NCBI GenBank assembly: GCA_963836785.1
Contig: CAWIKW010000011.1
Location: forward strand, 1 to 64,000
Source of the DNA: DASQPR01 sp963836785
Lineage (GTDB): Bacteria > Actinomycetota > Actinomycetes > Mycobacteriales > Micromonosporaceae
Length of the DNA: 64,000 nt
Direction: 5' to 3'
The notes below the pieces were generated by a model. That model was not told the origin of the DNA. It saw only the letters and a program-made list of their open reading frames with translations, and did not search any database. Shown in pieces: positions 9,926-18,434 of the stretch. The position numbers and the translations under genes were made by a program. How positions within the stretch are numbered: the stretch's first letter is position 1; every line of letters begins with the position of its first letter.

Positions 9926-10237
9926 GTGATCGCACGGATGTGGCGCGGTTGGGTCAGAACCGATCGGGCGAGCGAGTATGTGGACTACATCAGCCGTACC
10001 GGTTTGATCGAATACCGCCAGACGCCGGGGAATCTCGGCGCGGAGATGTGGACTCGGGACTTAGGTGACGGCCGATCCGAGGTGACGACGCTGAGCTGGT
10101 GGGCATCGATTGACGATGTCCATGGGTTCGCCGGCGACGATATTGAACGGGCCGTGTTCTACCCAGAGGACGACGAGTATTTGATCGGCCGAGAGACGAC
10201 GGTGACCCACCACGAGGTCGCAAACCGGCTTGGGTAG
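9926..10237 (+). CDS. Small ABM-like (antibiotic biosynthesis monooxygenase fold) protein
   Basis: About 103 residues beginning at GTG 9926, MIARMWRGW, the characteristic first strand of ABM/dimeric alpha-beta barrel proteins, with a later TLSWWASIDDVHGFAGDD segment matching the family. These proteins are heme-degrading enzymes, cofactor-free monooxygenases, or unassigned. Earlier in-frame starts (from 9824) add an unlikely Cys/His-rich leader. It sits just downstream of the FAD oxidoreductase. Confidence 0.75.
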   Translation: MIARMWRGWVRTDRASEYVDYISRTGLIEYRQTPGNLGAEMWTRDLGDGRSEVTTLSWWASIDDVHGFAGDDIERAVFYPEDDEYLIGRETTVTHHEVANRLG

Positions 10238-10493
10238 CGCCGGCCATGTGCAACGAACGAGCCGGCAAGAGCTTCAACGGCCGCGCATACATCGTCGCCG
10301 GCCTTATGGCATCCGAAACCTGACGCTCGCCTCTGCCGAGATGGTGCGATACGGCAGGTCGGCGGTGGTAGGCAATGCCTTACGTGTCCAGGAGAAGCCG
10401 ACCGTGGAGAGCGAATTCTTCGCGGGTGTCGACGAGCGCGTGCTGCGATGGTTTCGTCGGATTGACCGCCACCCGGGATACAGTGTAGGGAAT

Positions 10494-10778
10494 ATGGCTA
10501 CCTACCGAAGTCCGGCGGTGCTGCGGTCCGCAGACGGCATCGCGATGTCCGGCACCGCTGCCCTCTTCACCGAACCTGCCCGTAAAGGCGGCGTTCCGCC
10601 GTGGGCGGGCGACTTCCGCCCCGCTGCCGACGCCAACACCATCAAGAATCCGGTCGGGAAGATCCTGACGCTGGAAATGCCGGACGGAAGATCGGCCAAA
10701 GTCCTCGTTCAGAGTCAAAAAGGCGGAACGAAGTCCACCGTTCTCGCCCTCCTGGGAGAGGACCTGGCCCCCTTCTAA
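10494..10778 (+). CDS. Hypothetical protein, about 94 residues
   Basis: I do not recognise it. ATG 10494 is preceded by an AGGGA Shine-Dalgarno at the right distance; the open frame extends to 10230 without a better start. The C-terminal half (VGKILTLEMPDGRSAKVLVQSQ...KSTVLALLGE) looks like a small beta-barrel. No membrane segment or signal peptide. Confidence 0.5.
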   Translation: MATYRSPAVLRSADGIAMSGTAALFTEPARKGGVPPWAGDFRPAADANTIKNPVGKILTLEMPDGRSAKVLVQSQKGGTKSTVLALLGEDLAPF

Positions 10779-10831
10779 TCCGGCTCTTCTCAGGCGGCAT
10801 GAGCGCATCACCATCGGCCGTCCAGCCCGTA

Positions 10832-11701
10832 TCAGGGCCGCCGGGCCAACCAGACGGTACGCGCGGCGCGGACGGTGAGGTCATCGCGCCGCAGTACGCC
10901 GAGCGCGCTGTCGCTATCGATGAGGGTGTCGAGCGTCGCCAGGTCGTCGGCGCTCAGCCGGCCGTCCAGACCAGAGCGCACACGTCGCAGGGAAGCCTGG
11001 GCATAGCGCCCGGTTGCGGCGGGGAGCGGCCGGGGCAGATCGATGGTGAATGTCCGCTCGCCCTCAATCGTGAAGCCGGCTCCGCGCAGACGCGTGCCCC
11101 AGTCGTCGCCAAGATGCGGTAGGTCGTGGGCGCGCGCTTCGGCCGCGGCGGCGTGACAGCGCGCCTCGAGCCCCGGGCGCCCGAGGCCGATGTCGTCCGG
11201 CAGGAAGCGCGGGAAGGACTCCACCTCGGCCACCGCCAGGACCCCGCCGGGGTGAATCGTCGCGAAGACGTCACCGAGGACGCGGTCGGGATCGCCCACG
11301 TGGTGCAGTGAATTGGACGCCCACGCCAGGTCAACGGGGTCGATCGTCGGCCAGACCCGGTCCAGATCGGCCTCCACGGTACGGATCCGGTTGACGACGC
11401 CTAGATCGCGCGCTTTCTCGATGAGCCGAGCCAGCAGCGGAGCGGACACGTCCACAGCGATGACGTCGGCCCCTTCGAAGCGACGGGCCAGGGCGAGAGC
11501 GCCGCTGCCAGTGCCGCAACCGAGGTCCAAGATCCGGCGGCATGGCCGATCGGTCGCCGCGCCGGAGACCCAAGCGACCACGTCGGACAGGTACGAATGC
11601 ATGACCTCGGCGTCGAGATCCAGCAACTCGGCCATGGCCGCAATGTCGATCTCGCCGGCGGCCTCGTGCCGGTGGCGGCTTTCATGTCGGTGGCTTTCCA
11701 T
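10832..11701 (-). CDS. Class I SAM-dependent methyltransferase
   Basis: About 289 residues. Motif I ILDLGCGTGSGALALA, motif II with the acidic residue VIAVDVSAPLL, and the post-motif LAWASNSLHHVGDPDRVL identify a Rossmann-fold methyltransferase. The N-terminus is His/Arg rich. It is divergently transcribed from the XRE-cupin regulator, with only 47 bases between their start codons, so the regulator probably controls it. The substrate cannot be inferred. Confidence 0.88.
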   Translation of the reverse strand: MESHRHESRHRHEAAGEIDIAAMAELLDLDAEVMHSYLSDVVAWVSGAATDRPCRRILDLGCGTGSGALALARRFEGADVIAVDVSAPLLARLIEKARDLGVVNRIRTVEADLDRVWPTIDPVDLAWASNSLHHVGDPDRVLGDVFATIHPGGVLAVAEVESFPRFLPDDIGLGRPGLEARCHAAAAEARAHDLPHLGDDWGTRLRGAGFTIEGERTFTIDLPRPLPAATGRYAQASLRRVRSGLDGRLSADDLATLDTLIDSDSALGVLRRDDLTVRAARTVWLARRP

Positions 11702-11735
11702 GCCCCGACCTTACGCATTCCTTGCGCGTACGGCA

Positions 11736-11758
11736 TAGTATCTTGCGTATGACGCAAG
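11736..11758 (+). promoter_or_regulatory. -10 element and palindromic operator centred on the XRE start codon
   Basis: A TAGTAT hexamer at 11736-11741 places transcription start at about 11749, the A of the ATG, implying a leaderless mRNA; no Shine-Dalgarno is present. A perfect inverted repeat, CTTGCGT (11742-11748) and ACGCAAG (11752-11758), is centred exactly on that ATG. A related TTGCGC half-site lies at 11722-11727. This fits an autoregulatory operator shared with the divergent methyltransferase. Confidence 0.6.
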
Positions 11759-12324
11759 ACGGCGAGCTCGACAATCTGGTCCGTCAGCGGATCCGGGGCC
11801 TGCGTACGGCCCGGGGCTGGTCGCTCGACGACCTGGCGGCACGCTGTTACCTCAGCCCCTCGACCCTGAGCCGGATCGAGACGGGCCACCGACGGATCGC
11901 CCTCGACCAGCTGGCCCCGATCGCCCGATCCCTCGGGACCACGCTCGATCAGCTGGTGGAGTCGGTCGACGACGAGGACGTGGTCATCCGGCCGCAACGC
12001 GATGCGGCTCGCGGGATCACCACATGGATGTTGAACGGCGAGAACGGGCCGCACGGCGTGACCGTGGCCAAGATGCGCATCACCAGGCCCGCGCCCAAAC
12101 GCGGCACCGACAATCTTAAGGTCCACCCGGGTCGGGACTGGTTCACCGTCCTGTCCGGAACCGTGGTGCTATTGCTGGGCGAACGGACCATTCTGGTCGA
12201 GGCCGGTCAGGCGGCCGAGTTCTCCACCATGATCCCGCACGCCTTCGGCGCTCACGACGGGCCAGCGGAGGTGCTGTGCATCTTGGATCGAGACGGACAG
12301 CGCACCCATCTTCAGCCTTCGTGA
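11749..12324 (+). CDS. XRE-family regulator with C-terminal cupin domain
   Basis: About 191 residues. An XRE helix-turn-helix occupies residues 8-62 (IRGLRTARGWSLDDLAARC...STLSRIETGHR), and a cupin-2 beta-barrel residues 95-180 (HPGRDWFTVLSGTVVLLLGE...IPHAFGA), where a metal or small ligand would bind. The family senses metabolites and controls neighbouring genes. ATG 11749 appears leaderless. The palindrome over the start codon suggests that the protein represses itself and the divergent methyltransferase. Confidence 0.9.
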   Translation: MTQDGELDNLVRQRIRGLRTARGWSLDDLAARCYLSPSTLSRIETGHRRIALDQLAPIARSLGTTLDQLVESVDDEDVVIRPQRDAARGITTWMLNGENGPHGVTVAKMRITRPAPKRGTDNLKVHPGRDWFTVLSGTVVLLLGERTILVEAGQAAEFSTMIPHAFGAHDGPAEVLCILDRDGQRTHLQPS

Positions 12325-12401
12325 CCGCCGGTTCCGCCACTAGTGGATCATGACGTGGGCGGGAACTCGCCGCGCGCGAGCCGATGACTCCGCGCACCGG
12401 A

Positions 12402-13361
12402 TCAGGCGCCCGGGCTTCCGAACAGATCGCCCGCGAGATACTTGAGACCGGTGTCGACGGCGACGGTCGCGAGCGTCTTGTCTGGACCCATCTCCTGCGC
12501 GAGTGCGATCGCACCGGCCACGTTGACGGCGGACGACGTGCCAGCGAACACGCCGTCCGTCCGGGCCAGTCGGATCGCCAGACGCCGCGCCTCGGCCTCG
12601 TCGACGACCCGTGCCTCGTCGTACGTGTCCGGGCCAAGCAACGGCGGGACAATGCCCGTCGCGATGCCTTCGACCCGATGCGGTCCGGACACGCCCGTGG
12701 TCAGCATCGGAGCCGTCGCCGGCTCCAATGCGACGACGCGCAGCGGGTTGCCGCTCTCGCGTAGCCCCCGGGCGACCCCGACCAACATGCCGGCCGTACC
12801 GACGCCGGCACAGAGCACGTCGATCGTGATTCCTGAGGCGGCGCTCTGCTCGGACATCTCGCGGCCCATGGCGGCGTAGCCGTCGAGCGCATCGACGTTG
12901 TGGAACTGGTCGGTCCAGAATGCTCCGGTGCGGTCGACGATCTCGCGTACGCGCTCCCGCATCCGGTCGAACAGTTCCGGGGTGATCCGCCCGCCGTCAC
13001 TCGGCACGACGACGACATCGGCGCCGAATGCGTTCATCGTGCGGAGCTTCTCCGGGGAGAACGCATCCGACGACACGAGCGAGACGGGATAACCCTTGAT
13101 GGCACAGACGAATGCGAGCGACGATCCCGTGCTCCCGCCGGTGAACTCGACGACGCGTTGGCCGGGCTGCAGGGCGCCCCGCCGTTCGGCGCCCTCGATG
13201 ATCGCCAGGGCCATCCGGTCCTTGTAGCTTCCGGTCGGATTGCCGCCTTCAATTTTGACGAGCACGTCGGCCGACCCGGCCGGAACGATCTGGCTCAGCC
13301 GAACCAGCGGCGTCGCGCCGATGGCCTCCAGCATGGACGAGCGAACACCAGCGACAGTCAT
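12402..13361 (-). CDS. Cysteine-synthase-family PLP enzyme
   Basis: About 319 residues, fold-type II PLP enzyme. The Schiff-base Lys is K47 in NPTGSYKDRMA; the substrate-binding TGGSTGSS loop follows near residue 75, and the phosphate-binding GVGTAGML loop near 187. The family makes cysteine from O-acetylserine or acts as cystathionine beta-synthase or similar; the Tyr before the Lys and the GGSTGSS loop differ from classical CysK, so a different beta-substituent is possible. It is not next to cysE. Confidence 0.85.
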   Translation of the reverse strand: MTVAGVRSSMLEAIGATPLVRLSQIVPAGSADVLVKIEGGNPTGSYKDRMALAIIEGAERRGALQPGQRVVEFTGGSTGSSLAFVCAIKGYPVSLVSSDAFSPEKLRTMNAFGADVVVVPSDGGRITPELFDRMRERVREIVDRTGAFWTDQFHNVDALDGYAAMGREMSEQSAASGITIDVLCAGVGTAGMLVGVARGLRESGNPLRVVALEPATAPMLTTGVSGPHRVEGIATGIVPPLLGPDTYDEARVVDEAEARRLAIRLARTDGVFAGTSSAVNVAGAIALAQEMGPDKTLATVAVDTGLKYLAGDLFGSPGA

Positions 13362-13428
13362 ACCGCACTTCTACACGTCGGGCGTCGCGGCACAAAGGCT
13401 CTGCGGCGTCGAAGCGTAGCGTTGACGC

Positions 13429-13932
13429 ATGGACGCCGAGCAATTGCGGGAGCTGCAAGCTCCACTCAAGTCGAAGTACAAGGTCGATCCCACCTCGGCG
13501 CTACATACGCTCCGTGCCAAGGGACGCGTCTCGCAGGACTCGATCACGGTCGCTATCGAAACCGGCAAGCCAGGCATCCCGGCCGGGCTGCACCCGGCGA
13601 CCGGCGGCGACGGTTCGACCGCGTGCTCGGCCGACATGCTGCTGGAGGCGCTCGTGGCGTGCGCCGGCGTCACGCTCGCCTCGGTCGCGACCGCGATGGG
13701 CATCCAGCTGGCAAGTGCGACCGTGACGGCGGAAGGCGACATCGACTTCCGCGGCACGCTCGGCGTTGCCAAGGACGGGCCGGTGGGATTCACCCGCATC
13801 CAGTTGACGTTCGGCATCGACACGGATGCACCCACCGACAAGGTCAAGAAGATGATCGAGCTGACCGAGCGCTACTGCGTCGTGGCGCAGACCCTTGCCA
13901 ACGGCGCATCGATCGACATCGCGATCGAGTAG
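13429..13932 (+). CDS. OsmC/Ohr-family peroxide-handling protein
   Basis: About 167 residues. The conserved SADMLLEALVACAGVTLAS segment carries one redox Cys (C78), and a second Cys lies in the ELTERYCVVAQTL helix, the Cys pair that reduces organic hydroperoxides in OsmC/Ohr. An extra Cys (C66) precedes the first. It starts divergently from the cysteine-synthase-like gene, with 67 bases between the starts, so the two may share redox-linked control; that link is inferred. Confidence 0.88.
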   Translation: MDAEQLRELQAPLKSKYKVDPTSALHTLRAKGRVSQDSITVAIETGKPGIPAGLHPATGGDGSTACSADMLLEALVACAGVTLASVATAMGIQLASATVTAEGDIDFRGTLGVAKDGPVGFTRIQLTFGIDTDAPTDKVKKMIELTERYCVVAQTLANGASIDIAIE

Positions 13933-14024
13933 TCGAGCGCCCCGACCGCGCCGCCGAAGATCTGTTCTCGCGATCGGCGCATTAGCTCTAGCGCAAAGTT
14001 ACGTTCGGGCTGCATAGTGACCCG

Positions 14025-14588
14025 ATGGTGGCCGTACCCGCAGCAGACTGTTGGCTGCATCCGGACGTCGAGGTGCGCCGGTCCCCGATCTCCGGTCGGG
14101 GACTTTTCGCCCGCCGTCCGATCACCGCCGACACTGTCGTGTCCCGCATCGGCGGACGACTCGTGTCGACGATCGAACTGCAAGAGATCTTCGCCGCGGC
14201 CACGGCCGATCCCCTCCGGCCCTACGTCGACACGATCGTCGTCGATGAGGACGTCCACCTGGTGCTGCCACCCCGGCGCGATAACGGGTACGGCAACCAC
14301 AGCTGCGACCCGAATCTGTGGTGGATCGACGCCTATACCCTCGCCGCGCGCCGCGACATCCTGGCCGGCGAGGAGGTCACGAACGACTATGCGACCAGCG
14401 CGGGCATCGAAGCGTTCACGATGGGCTGCTCGTGCGGCTCGCCGCTGTGCCGCCACGTGATCACCGGCAACGACTGGCGTATTCCCGCTCTCCGACTGCG
14501 CTACGGCGATCATTGGGTTCCGGCGTTATCGGCCCGCATTCGTGGGACCAGTCGTCCGATGTGTGTCGCCGACGCCGCCGCCGGCTGA
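14025..14588 (+). CDS. SET-domain protein (lysine-methyltransferase fold)
   Basis: About 187 residues. The SET hallmarks are in order: SPISGRGLFARRPI near 20-33, GYGNHSCDPNLWW at 88-100 (the NHS/CDPN knot), GEEVTNDY at 115-122 with the catalytic Tyr, and a post-SET Cys cluster CSCGSPLCR at 135-143 that would bind zinc with the knot. Eukaryote-like SET proteins occur in some bacteria and methylate lysine in proteins; no target is known here. Post-SET completeness argues for an active enzyme. Confidence 0.85.
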   Translation: MVAVPAADCWLHPDVEVRRSPISGRGLFARRPITADTVVSRIGGRLVSTIELQEIFAAATADPLRPYVDTIVVDEDVHLVLPPRRDNGYGNHSCDPNLWWIDAYTLAARRDILAGEEVTNDYATSAGIEAFTMGCSCGSPLCRHVITGNDWRIPALRLRYGDHWVPALSARIRGTSRPMCVADAAAG

Positions 14589-14612
14589 TCGAGTGGCCGG
14601 ACGGCCGCCGTG

Positions 14613-15197
14613 TCAGCCAGTCGGCGACGCGCCTCCGCCCGGCGTCACGGTGACAACGTCGATGACGAAAATCAACGCCTCGTTCGGCCCGATGGCCGTG
14701 CCGGAGCCGGCTTCCTTGTAGGCGAGTGACGACGGGATCGCGAGAACCCGCCGGTCTCCGGCGTGCGCACCGATCAGGCCCTGGTTCCAACCGTCGATCA
14801 CGCTGGCGGTGCCGAGCGGCGAGACGTTGAACGTGTTGGTCGGCCCGTTGTTCCACGAGGCGTCGAACGGCTGGCGATTCGTCCAGTGGAGGCCGACGTA
14901 CTTCACGTCGAGCGAGTCGCCGGCTTTGGCCGCCGGTCCGTGACCGGGGATCGCGTCGGCGATCTGCAGCTTCGTCGGCGGGGTCGTGCAGGCGGCCGAT
15001 GCCGGCACCGACACCGTCGGTTCGACCGACAGGTCCGTGGTGACCGACATCAGGCAGCCGCCGACGGCGACCGCAGCGTGCTTGGCCGGGCGATGGCTTG
15101 CCGCCGGCGCCGGCGTCGAGGACGAACCGCATGCGGCCAAACCGGTCATGACGAGCGCGGAAAGCAAGACCGCAAAAAAGCTTCGATGGGTACGCAC
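14613..15197 (-). CDS. Lipoprotein FKBP-type peptidyl-prolyl isomerase
   Basis: About 194 residues. The N-terminus is a lipoprotein signal with lipobox LAAC (Cys about residue 23). The FKBP core follows: GDSLDVKYVGLHWTNRQPFDASW, VIDGWNQGLIGAHAGDRRVLAIPSSLAY and ALIFVIDVVTV. It should catalyse proline isomerisation in proteins outside the membrane. Its 5' end overlaps the end of the upstream MFS gene by 52 bases, so the two are probably co-transcribed. Confidence 0.9.
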   Translation of the reverse strand: MRTHRSFFAVLLSALVMTGLAACGSSSTPAPAASHRPAKHAAVAVGGCLMSVTTDLSVEPTVSVPASAACTTPPTKLQIADAIPGHGPAAKAGDSLDVKYVGLHWTNRQPFDASWNNGPTNTFNVSPLGTASVIDGWNQGLIGAHAGDRRVLAIPSSLAYKEAGSGTAIGPNEALIFVIDVVTVTPGGGASPTG

Positions 15198-16645
15198 GGG
15201 CGAAGGTTACCCGCTACGCCCCAAGCCCGTTCGACGCGTCCGCGGCAGTGCGCGGCGGTCGTCGACGTCGGCATGGACGCCCTGTTTGCACGGTATTGGT
15301 AGGCCGCGGCGACCGTCGACCGATCGAAGACTCGCCACGTCGCGGCGGCTACGAGGATCGCCACGACGAAGCCGACCCAATACGGCGCCGAGAGCCCGAA
15401 GGCCGTGGCGAGCGCGCCACCGAGGACCGCGCCAACGCAGTTGCCACCGGCGCTCACGAAGAGATTCGCGCTGCCGACCCGACCGAGCATCTCGGGCGGC
15501 GTCAGCCGCTGGCGCAGCGACACCGAGGCGATCGTCCAGAGCGCGCCGTGGATGCCGAACGCAAAGAAGATCGCCCCGACCGCGTACGCATTGTGGGACG
15601 TGGCGAGCACCAGGTGAGTGGCCGCCTCAACCAGCAGGCCGACTCGGATCGTCCAGGTCGCAGTGACCCATCCGATAAGTCGGTCACCGAACGCGGACCC
15701 GAGCAGTCCACCCACGGCGAGGCAGCTGAACAGCGCGCCGTAGCCGACCGAGCCCAGGTGCAGCCGTTCCTTGGCCAGCAATACGAGCACGCTGAGGGCT
15801 GCGGTCAGGGTGACGTTCAAAAGCCCGATCAGCACCGCCATCGTGCGCAGCAGCCGTTGCCGGACAAGCCATCGCAGCCCGCTGATCATCTCGGACCACA
15901 CGGACACCTTCGATCGTGGCGGCGCGACGGTCGCTGCGTGGCCGGTCCCGCTCGGAGCGCGAAACGAGCCGCCGATCAGGCCGACGAGGATGGCGCTGGC
16001 CGCGTACGTACCGGCGTTGACAATGAACGGCGAGCTTGGCGTAAGCGCGTAGAGGAAGCCGCCGAGCGGTCCCGCGAACAGGCCGGCGGTGAGCATCGAT
16101 CCACCGGCGAGCCAGCCGTTGGCCCGCTCGAGCAGTGATGGCGGCACCAGTGCCGGCGTGAATGCCTGACTGGCGGACCGGAACGTGACCTCGCCGACGG
16201 CGGTGATGAAAAGAACGCCGTAGAGCAGGCCGATGCTGGCGTGATCGGCGAGGAGTGCGACGCCGAGGACACCGAGGGCGGCAACGCGGATCCAGTCGAT
16301 CGTGACCATGACACGGCGGCGGTCCAGTCGATCAACGAGCACGCCGCCGGGGAGCGCGAAGATCAGCCAGGGCAGCCACGCGACGGTTGCGGCGATCGAG
16401 ACGACGAGCGGATTGCTGGTACGGGAGGCCACGAACAGTGGTGTCGCGACGCTGGCGAGTCCGGTGCCGATGGCCGATGTGGTGCTCGCGGCCCAGAGCT
16501 TCGCAAACCCGCCACCGAGTCGGACCTTTGCGACGGATGGGCTGGACGACCGATCGCTCGCGGGATCGATCGGCTGGCTCGCTAGCAAACTCTCCGGCGG
16601 ATCGGGCGGCCCGATTTGATTACCGGTCTGCCCCGTAGCCGTCAC
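15146..16645 (-). CDS. MFS transporter (DHA3/tetracycline-efflux-like)
   Basis: About 499 residues with around 12 membrane segments and the motif A variant GVLVDRLDRRRVMV between TM2 and TM3, typical of actinobacterial MFS permeases of the enterobactin/macrolide-exporter group. Start GTG 16645. The last 50 residues after the final helix are Arg/Cys rich and overlap the FKBP gene by 52 bases in another frame; the family usually ends shortly after TM12, so this tail may be spurious if a frameshift is present. Substrate unknown. Confidence 0.88.
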   Translation of the reverse strand: MTATGQTGNQIGPPDPPESLLASQPIDPASDRSSSPSVAKVRLGGGFAKLWAASTTSAIGTGLASVATPLFVASRTSNPLVVSIAATVAWLPWLIFALPGGVLVDRLDRRRVMVTIDWIRVAALGVLGVALLADHASIGLLYGVLFITAVGEVTFRSASQAFTPALVPPSLLERANGWLAGGSMLTAGLFAGPLGGFLYALTPSSPFIVNAGTYAASAILVGLIGGSFRAPSGTGHAATVAPPRSKVSVWSEMISGLRWLVRQRLLRTMAVLIGLLNVTLTAALSVLVLLAKERLHLGSVGYGALFSCLAVGGLLGSAFGDRLIGWVTATWTIRVGLLVEAATHLVLATSHNAYAVGAIFFAFGIHGALWTIASVSLRQRLTPPEMLGRVGSANLFVSAGGNCVGAVLGGALATAFGLSAPYWVGFVVAILVAAATWRVFDRSTVAAAYQYRANRASMPTSTTAAHCRGRVERAWGVAGNLRPCVPIEAFLRSCFPRSS

Positions 16646-17202
16646 GGCGGATCAAGCTACCAGGGCCGACGTCACCGGGGCGAGCGCGTTTGCGCTCAGC
16701 GGAACCCCGGCGACGCCGGTCGTGAATCGCGGGCGGACTCGATCATCGGGGCAGACGCGCCAGGCTGACCGCGACGTCACCGGCGAACGAGTCGCGGACG
16801 TGCGGGTCGTTCCAGGCGCGACCACGCGGGCGGGAGAAGAAGCGGCTGAGGCCCTGACGCGGGCGGGTGGAGTGGGCGGAGCATTCATCCGATGCGTACG
16901 TGACGTCATTAATCATGGGACTATTGTCATCATGACGTCAGCATGATGTCAATACTGACGTCACCATGACTTTGAAAAAGTTCTGGCGACGTCGCACGCG
17001 ATGTCAGGAACGACGTCACGGGCCGTCACAGGCACGGTTTCACGAACGATGTCGGGCACGCCGGAGGCGCCGAAGAGACGCGCTCCGGGGTAGGTTGACC
17101 CGGGCGCTGCGAATGCACCTGCTCTCGCAGCGCTGATGTGAACACGGCTGAGCGGGTGCCCGGAGCGCGCGATCCGGAGGACGGCGGCGAGGCGGTGGTG
17201 CG
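16646..17202. other. 557-bp non-coding region upstream of mraY
   Basis: No coding region is supported. From about 16895 to 16985 the DNA is clearly AT-richer than the genome average. It holds the TGACGTCA-like array described separately and the long leader of the mraY gene. Confidence 0.6.
16667..17054. promoter_or_regulatory. Array of TGACGTCA-like palindromes
   Basis: Eight-base sites matching YGAYGTCR occur at 16667, 16772, 16901, 16933, 16944, 16956, 16987, 16999, 17011 and 17047. Three are the exact palindrome TGACGTCA (16901, 16933, 16956). The dense part is spaced 11, 12, 31, 12, 12 and 36 bases, close to whole helical turns or multiples of 12, as for cooperative binding of a dimeric regulator on one DNA face. 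The nearest gene downstream is mraY at 17203. No regulator is identified. Confidence 0.65.
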
Positions 17203-18300
17203 ATGCGTGCGGTGATCGTCGCCGCGGCGGTCGCGTTCGTGCTCACGCTTTTCGGGACCCCGATCGCCATCCGGATCCTGCGGAGCCTTCGATACGGCCA
17301 GCCGATCCGGGACATCCTTCCCGAAGGGCATCAGAAGAAGGTCGGCACGCCCACGATGGGTGGCCTCGTCTTCATCGCGGCGACGTTGATCGCCTACGTC
17401 GCCGGGCACCTGGTGCTCAAGACGCTGCCGGCCGAACAGATCGTTCCGCCGGGGCCGACCGTAACCGGCCTTGTGCTGCTCGGGCTGATGGTGGGCTGCG
17501 GTGCGATCGGATTCGTCGACGACTACCTCAAGGTGTCGCGCCGCAACAGCGCCGGTCTCGCCGGTCGATGGAAGATCCTCCTGCAGATCGTCGTCGGCGG
17601 CTCCTTCGGTGCCCTCGCCCTGACCGCGAAAAGCACCGCCGGAATCACGGTCAGCGGCACCACGCTGTCCTATATCCGGGACATCAGTTGGGCGCATATC
17701 GGCCAGATCGGCGCCGTCGTGTTGTTCATCGCCGTCGTCATGGCCACGACGAACGCGGTCAACTTGACCGATGGGTTGGACGGCCTGGCCACCGGCACGA
17801 CGGTCGTCGTGTTGTTCGCGTACATGATGATCTCGTTCTGGCAGTACCGGCATTGGTGCGCCGACACCGCGGCCCACCTCAACTACTGCTACACGACCCG
17901 GGACCCACTCGAGACAACGATGATCGCCGGGGCAGCGGCTGGTGCGTGCGCCGGTTTCCTCTGGTGGAGCACTTCGCCGGCCAAGATAATCATGGGCGAC
18001 ACGGGCTCGATGGCGCTTGGTGGTCTCATCGCCGGCCAGGCCGTCGCGACACGTACGGTGTTGCTGCTGCCGATCATCGCCCTGCTGTACGTAATCATCA
18101 CGATGTCCCGGATCATCCAGTACACATCGTTCAAGACGACCGGCAAGCGCGTCTTCCTGATGTCGCCGCTGCACCACCATTTCGAGCAGGCCGGCTGGAG
18201 CGAAGTGAACATTGTGGTCCGCTTCTGGATCATCGCCGCCATCGGTGTCGCGGTCGGTTTAGGCCTTTTCTATGGGGATTTCCTGGTGCATGTCGGATGA
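17203..18300 (+). CDS. mraY: Phospho-N-acetylmuramoyl-pentapeptide-transferase (MraY), outside a dcw cluster
   Basis: About 365 residues, ten-helix MraY topology. Catalytic signatures are intact: GAIGFVDDYLK (Asp-Asp), TNAVNLTDGLDGLA, MGDTGSMALGG and the MSPLHHHFEQ loop. The enzyme transfers phospho-MurNAc-pentapeptide to undecaprenyl phosphate, making lipid I in the inner membrane. In most bacteria mraY sits between murF and murD; here no mur, fts or other dcw gene is near, so this may be a second copy or a relocated single copy. It reads alone from behind the TGACGTCA-like array. A GGAGG sits about 26 bases upstream, and the closer Shine-Dalgarno is weak. Confidence 0.93.
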   Translation: MRAVIVAAAVAFVLTLFGTPIAIRILRSLRYGQPIRDILPEGHQKKVGTPTMGGLVFIAATLIAYVAGHLVLKTLPAEQIVPPGPTVTGLVLLGLMVGCGAIGFVDDYLKVSRRNSAGLAGRWKILLQIVVGGSFGALALTAKSTAGITVSGTTLSYIRDISWAHIGQIGAVVLFIAVVMATTNAVNLTDGLDGLATGTTVVVLFAYMMISFWQYRHWCADTAAHLNYCYTTRDPLETTMIAGAAAGACAGFLWWSTSPAKIIMGDTGSMALGGLIAGQAVATRTVLLLPIIALLYVIITMSRIIQYTSFKTTGKRVFLMSPLHHHFEQAGWSEVNIVVRFWIIAAIGVAVGLGLFYGDFLVHVG

Positions 18301-18434
18301 ATGTGATCCGGCGGCGAATGCCTGCCGACGGCCGGCGCCGGTTCAGCGACCGTTCGAAGTCCGTTCGCCGGCCGTTCGTGTGCGCGCGGGTTCTCGGGGA
18401 GCCAACTCATAGCTACGCCACGTAAGCTCGCCTC

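Noticed and set aside
17036..17051. parS-like GTTTCACG half-site in the mraY leader
   Set aside because: Only one half of the 16-bp parS palindrome matches; the other half diverges.
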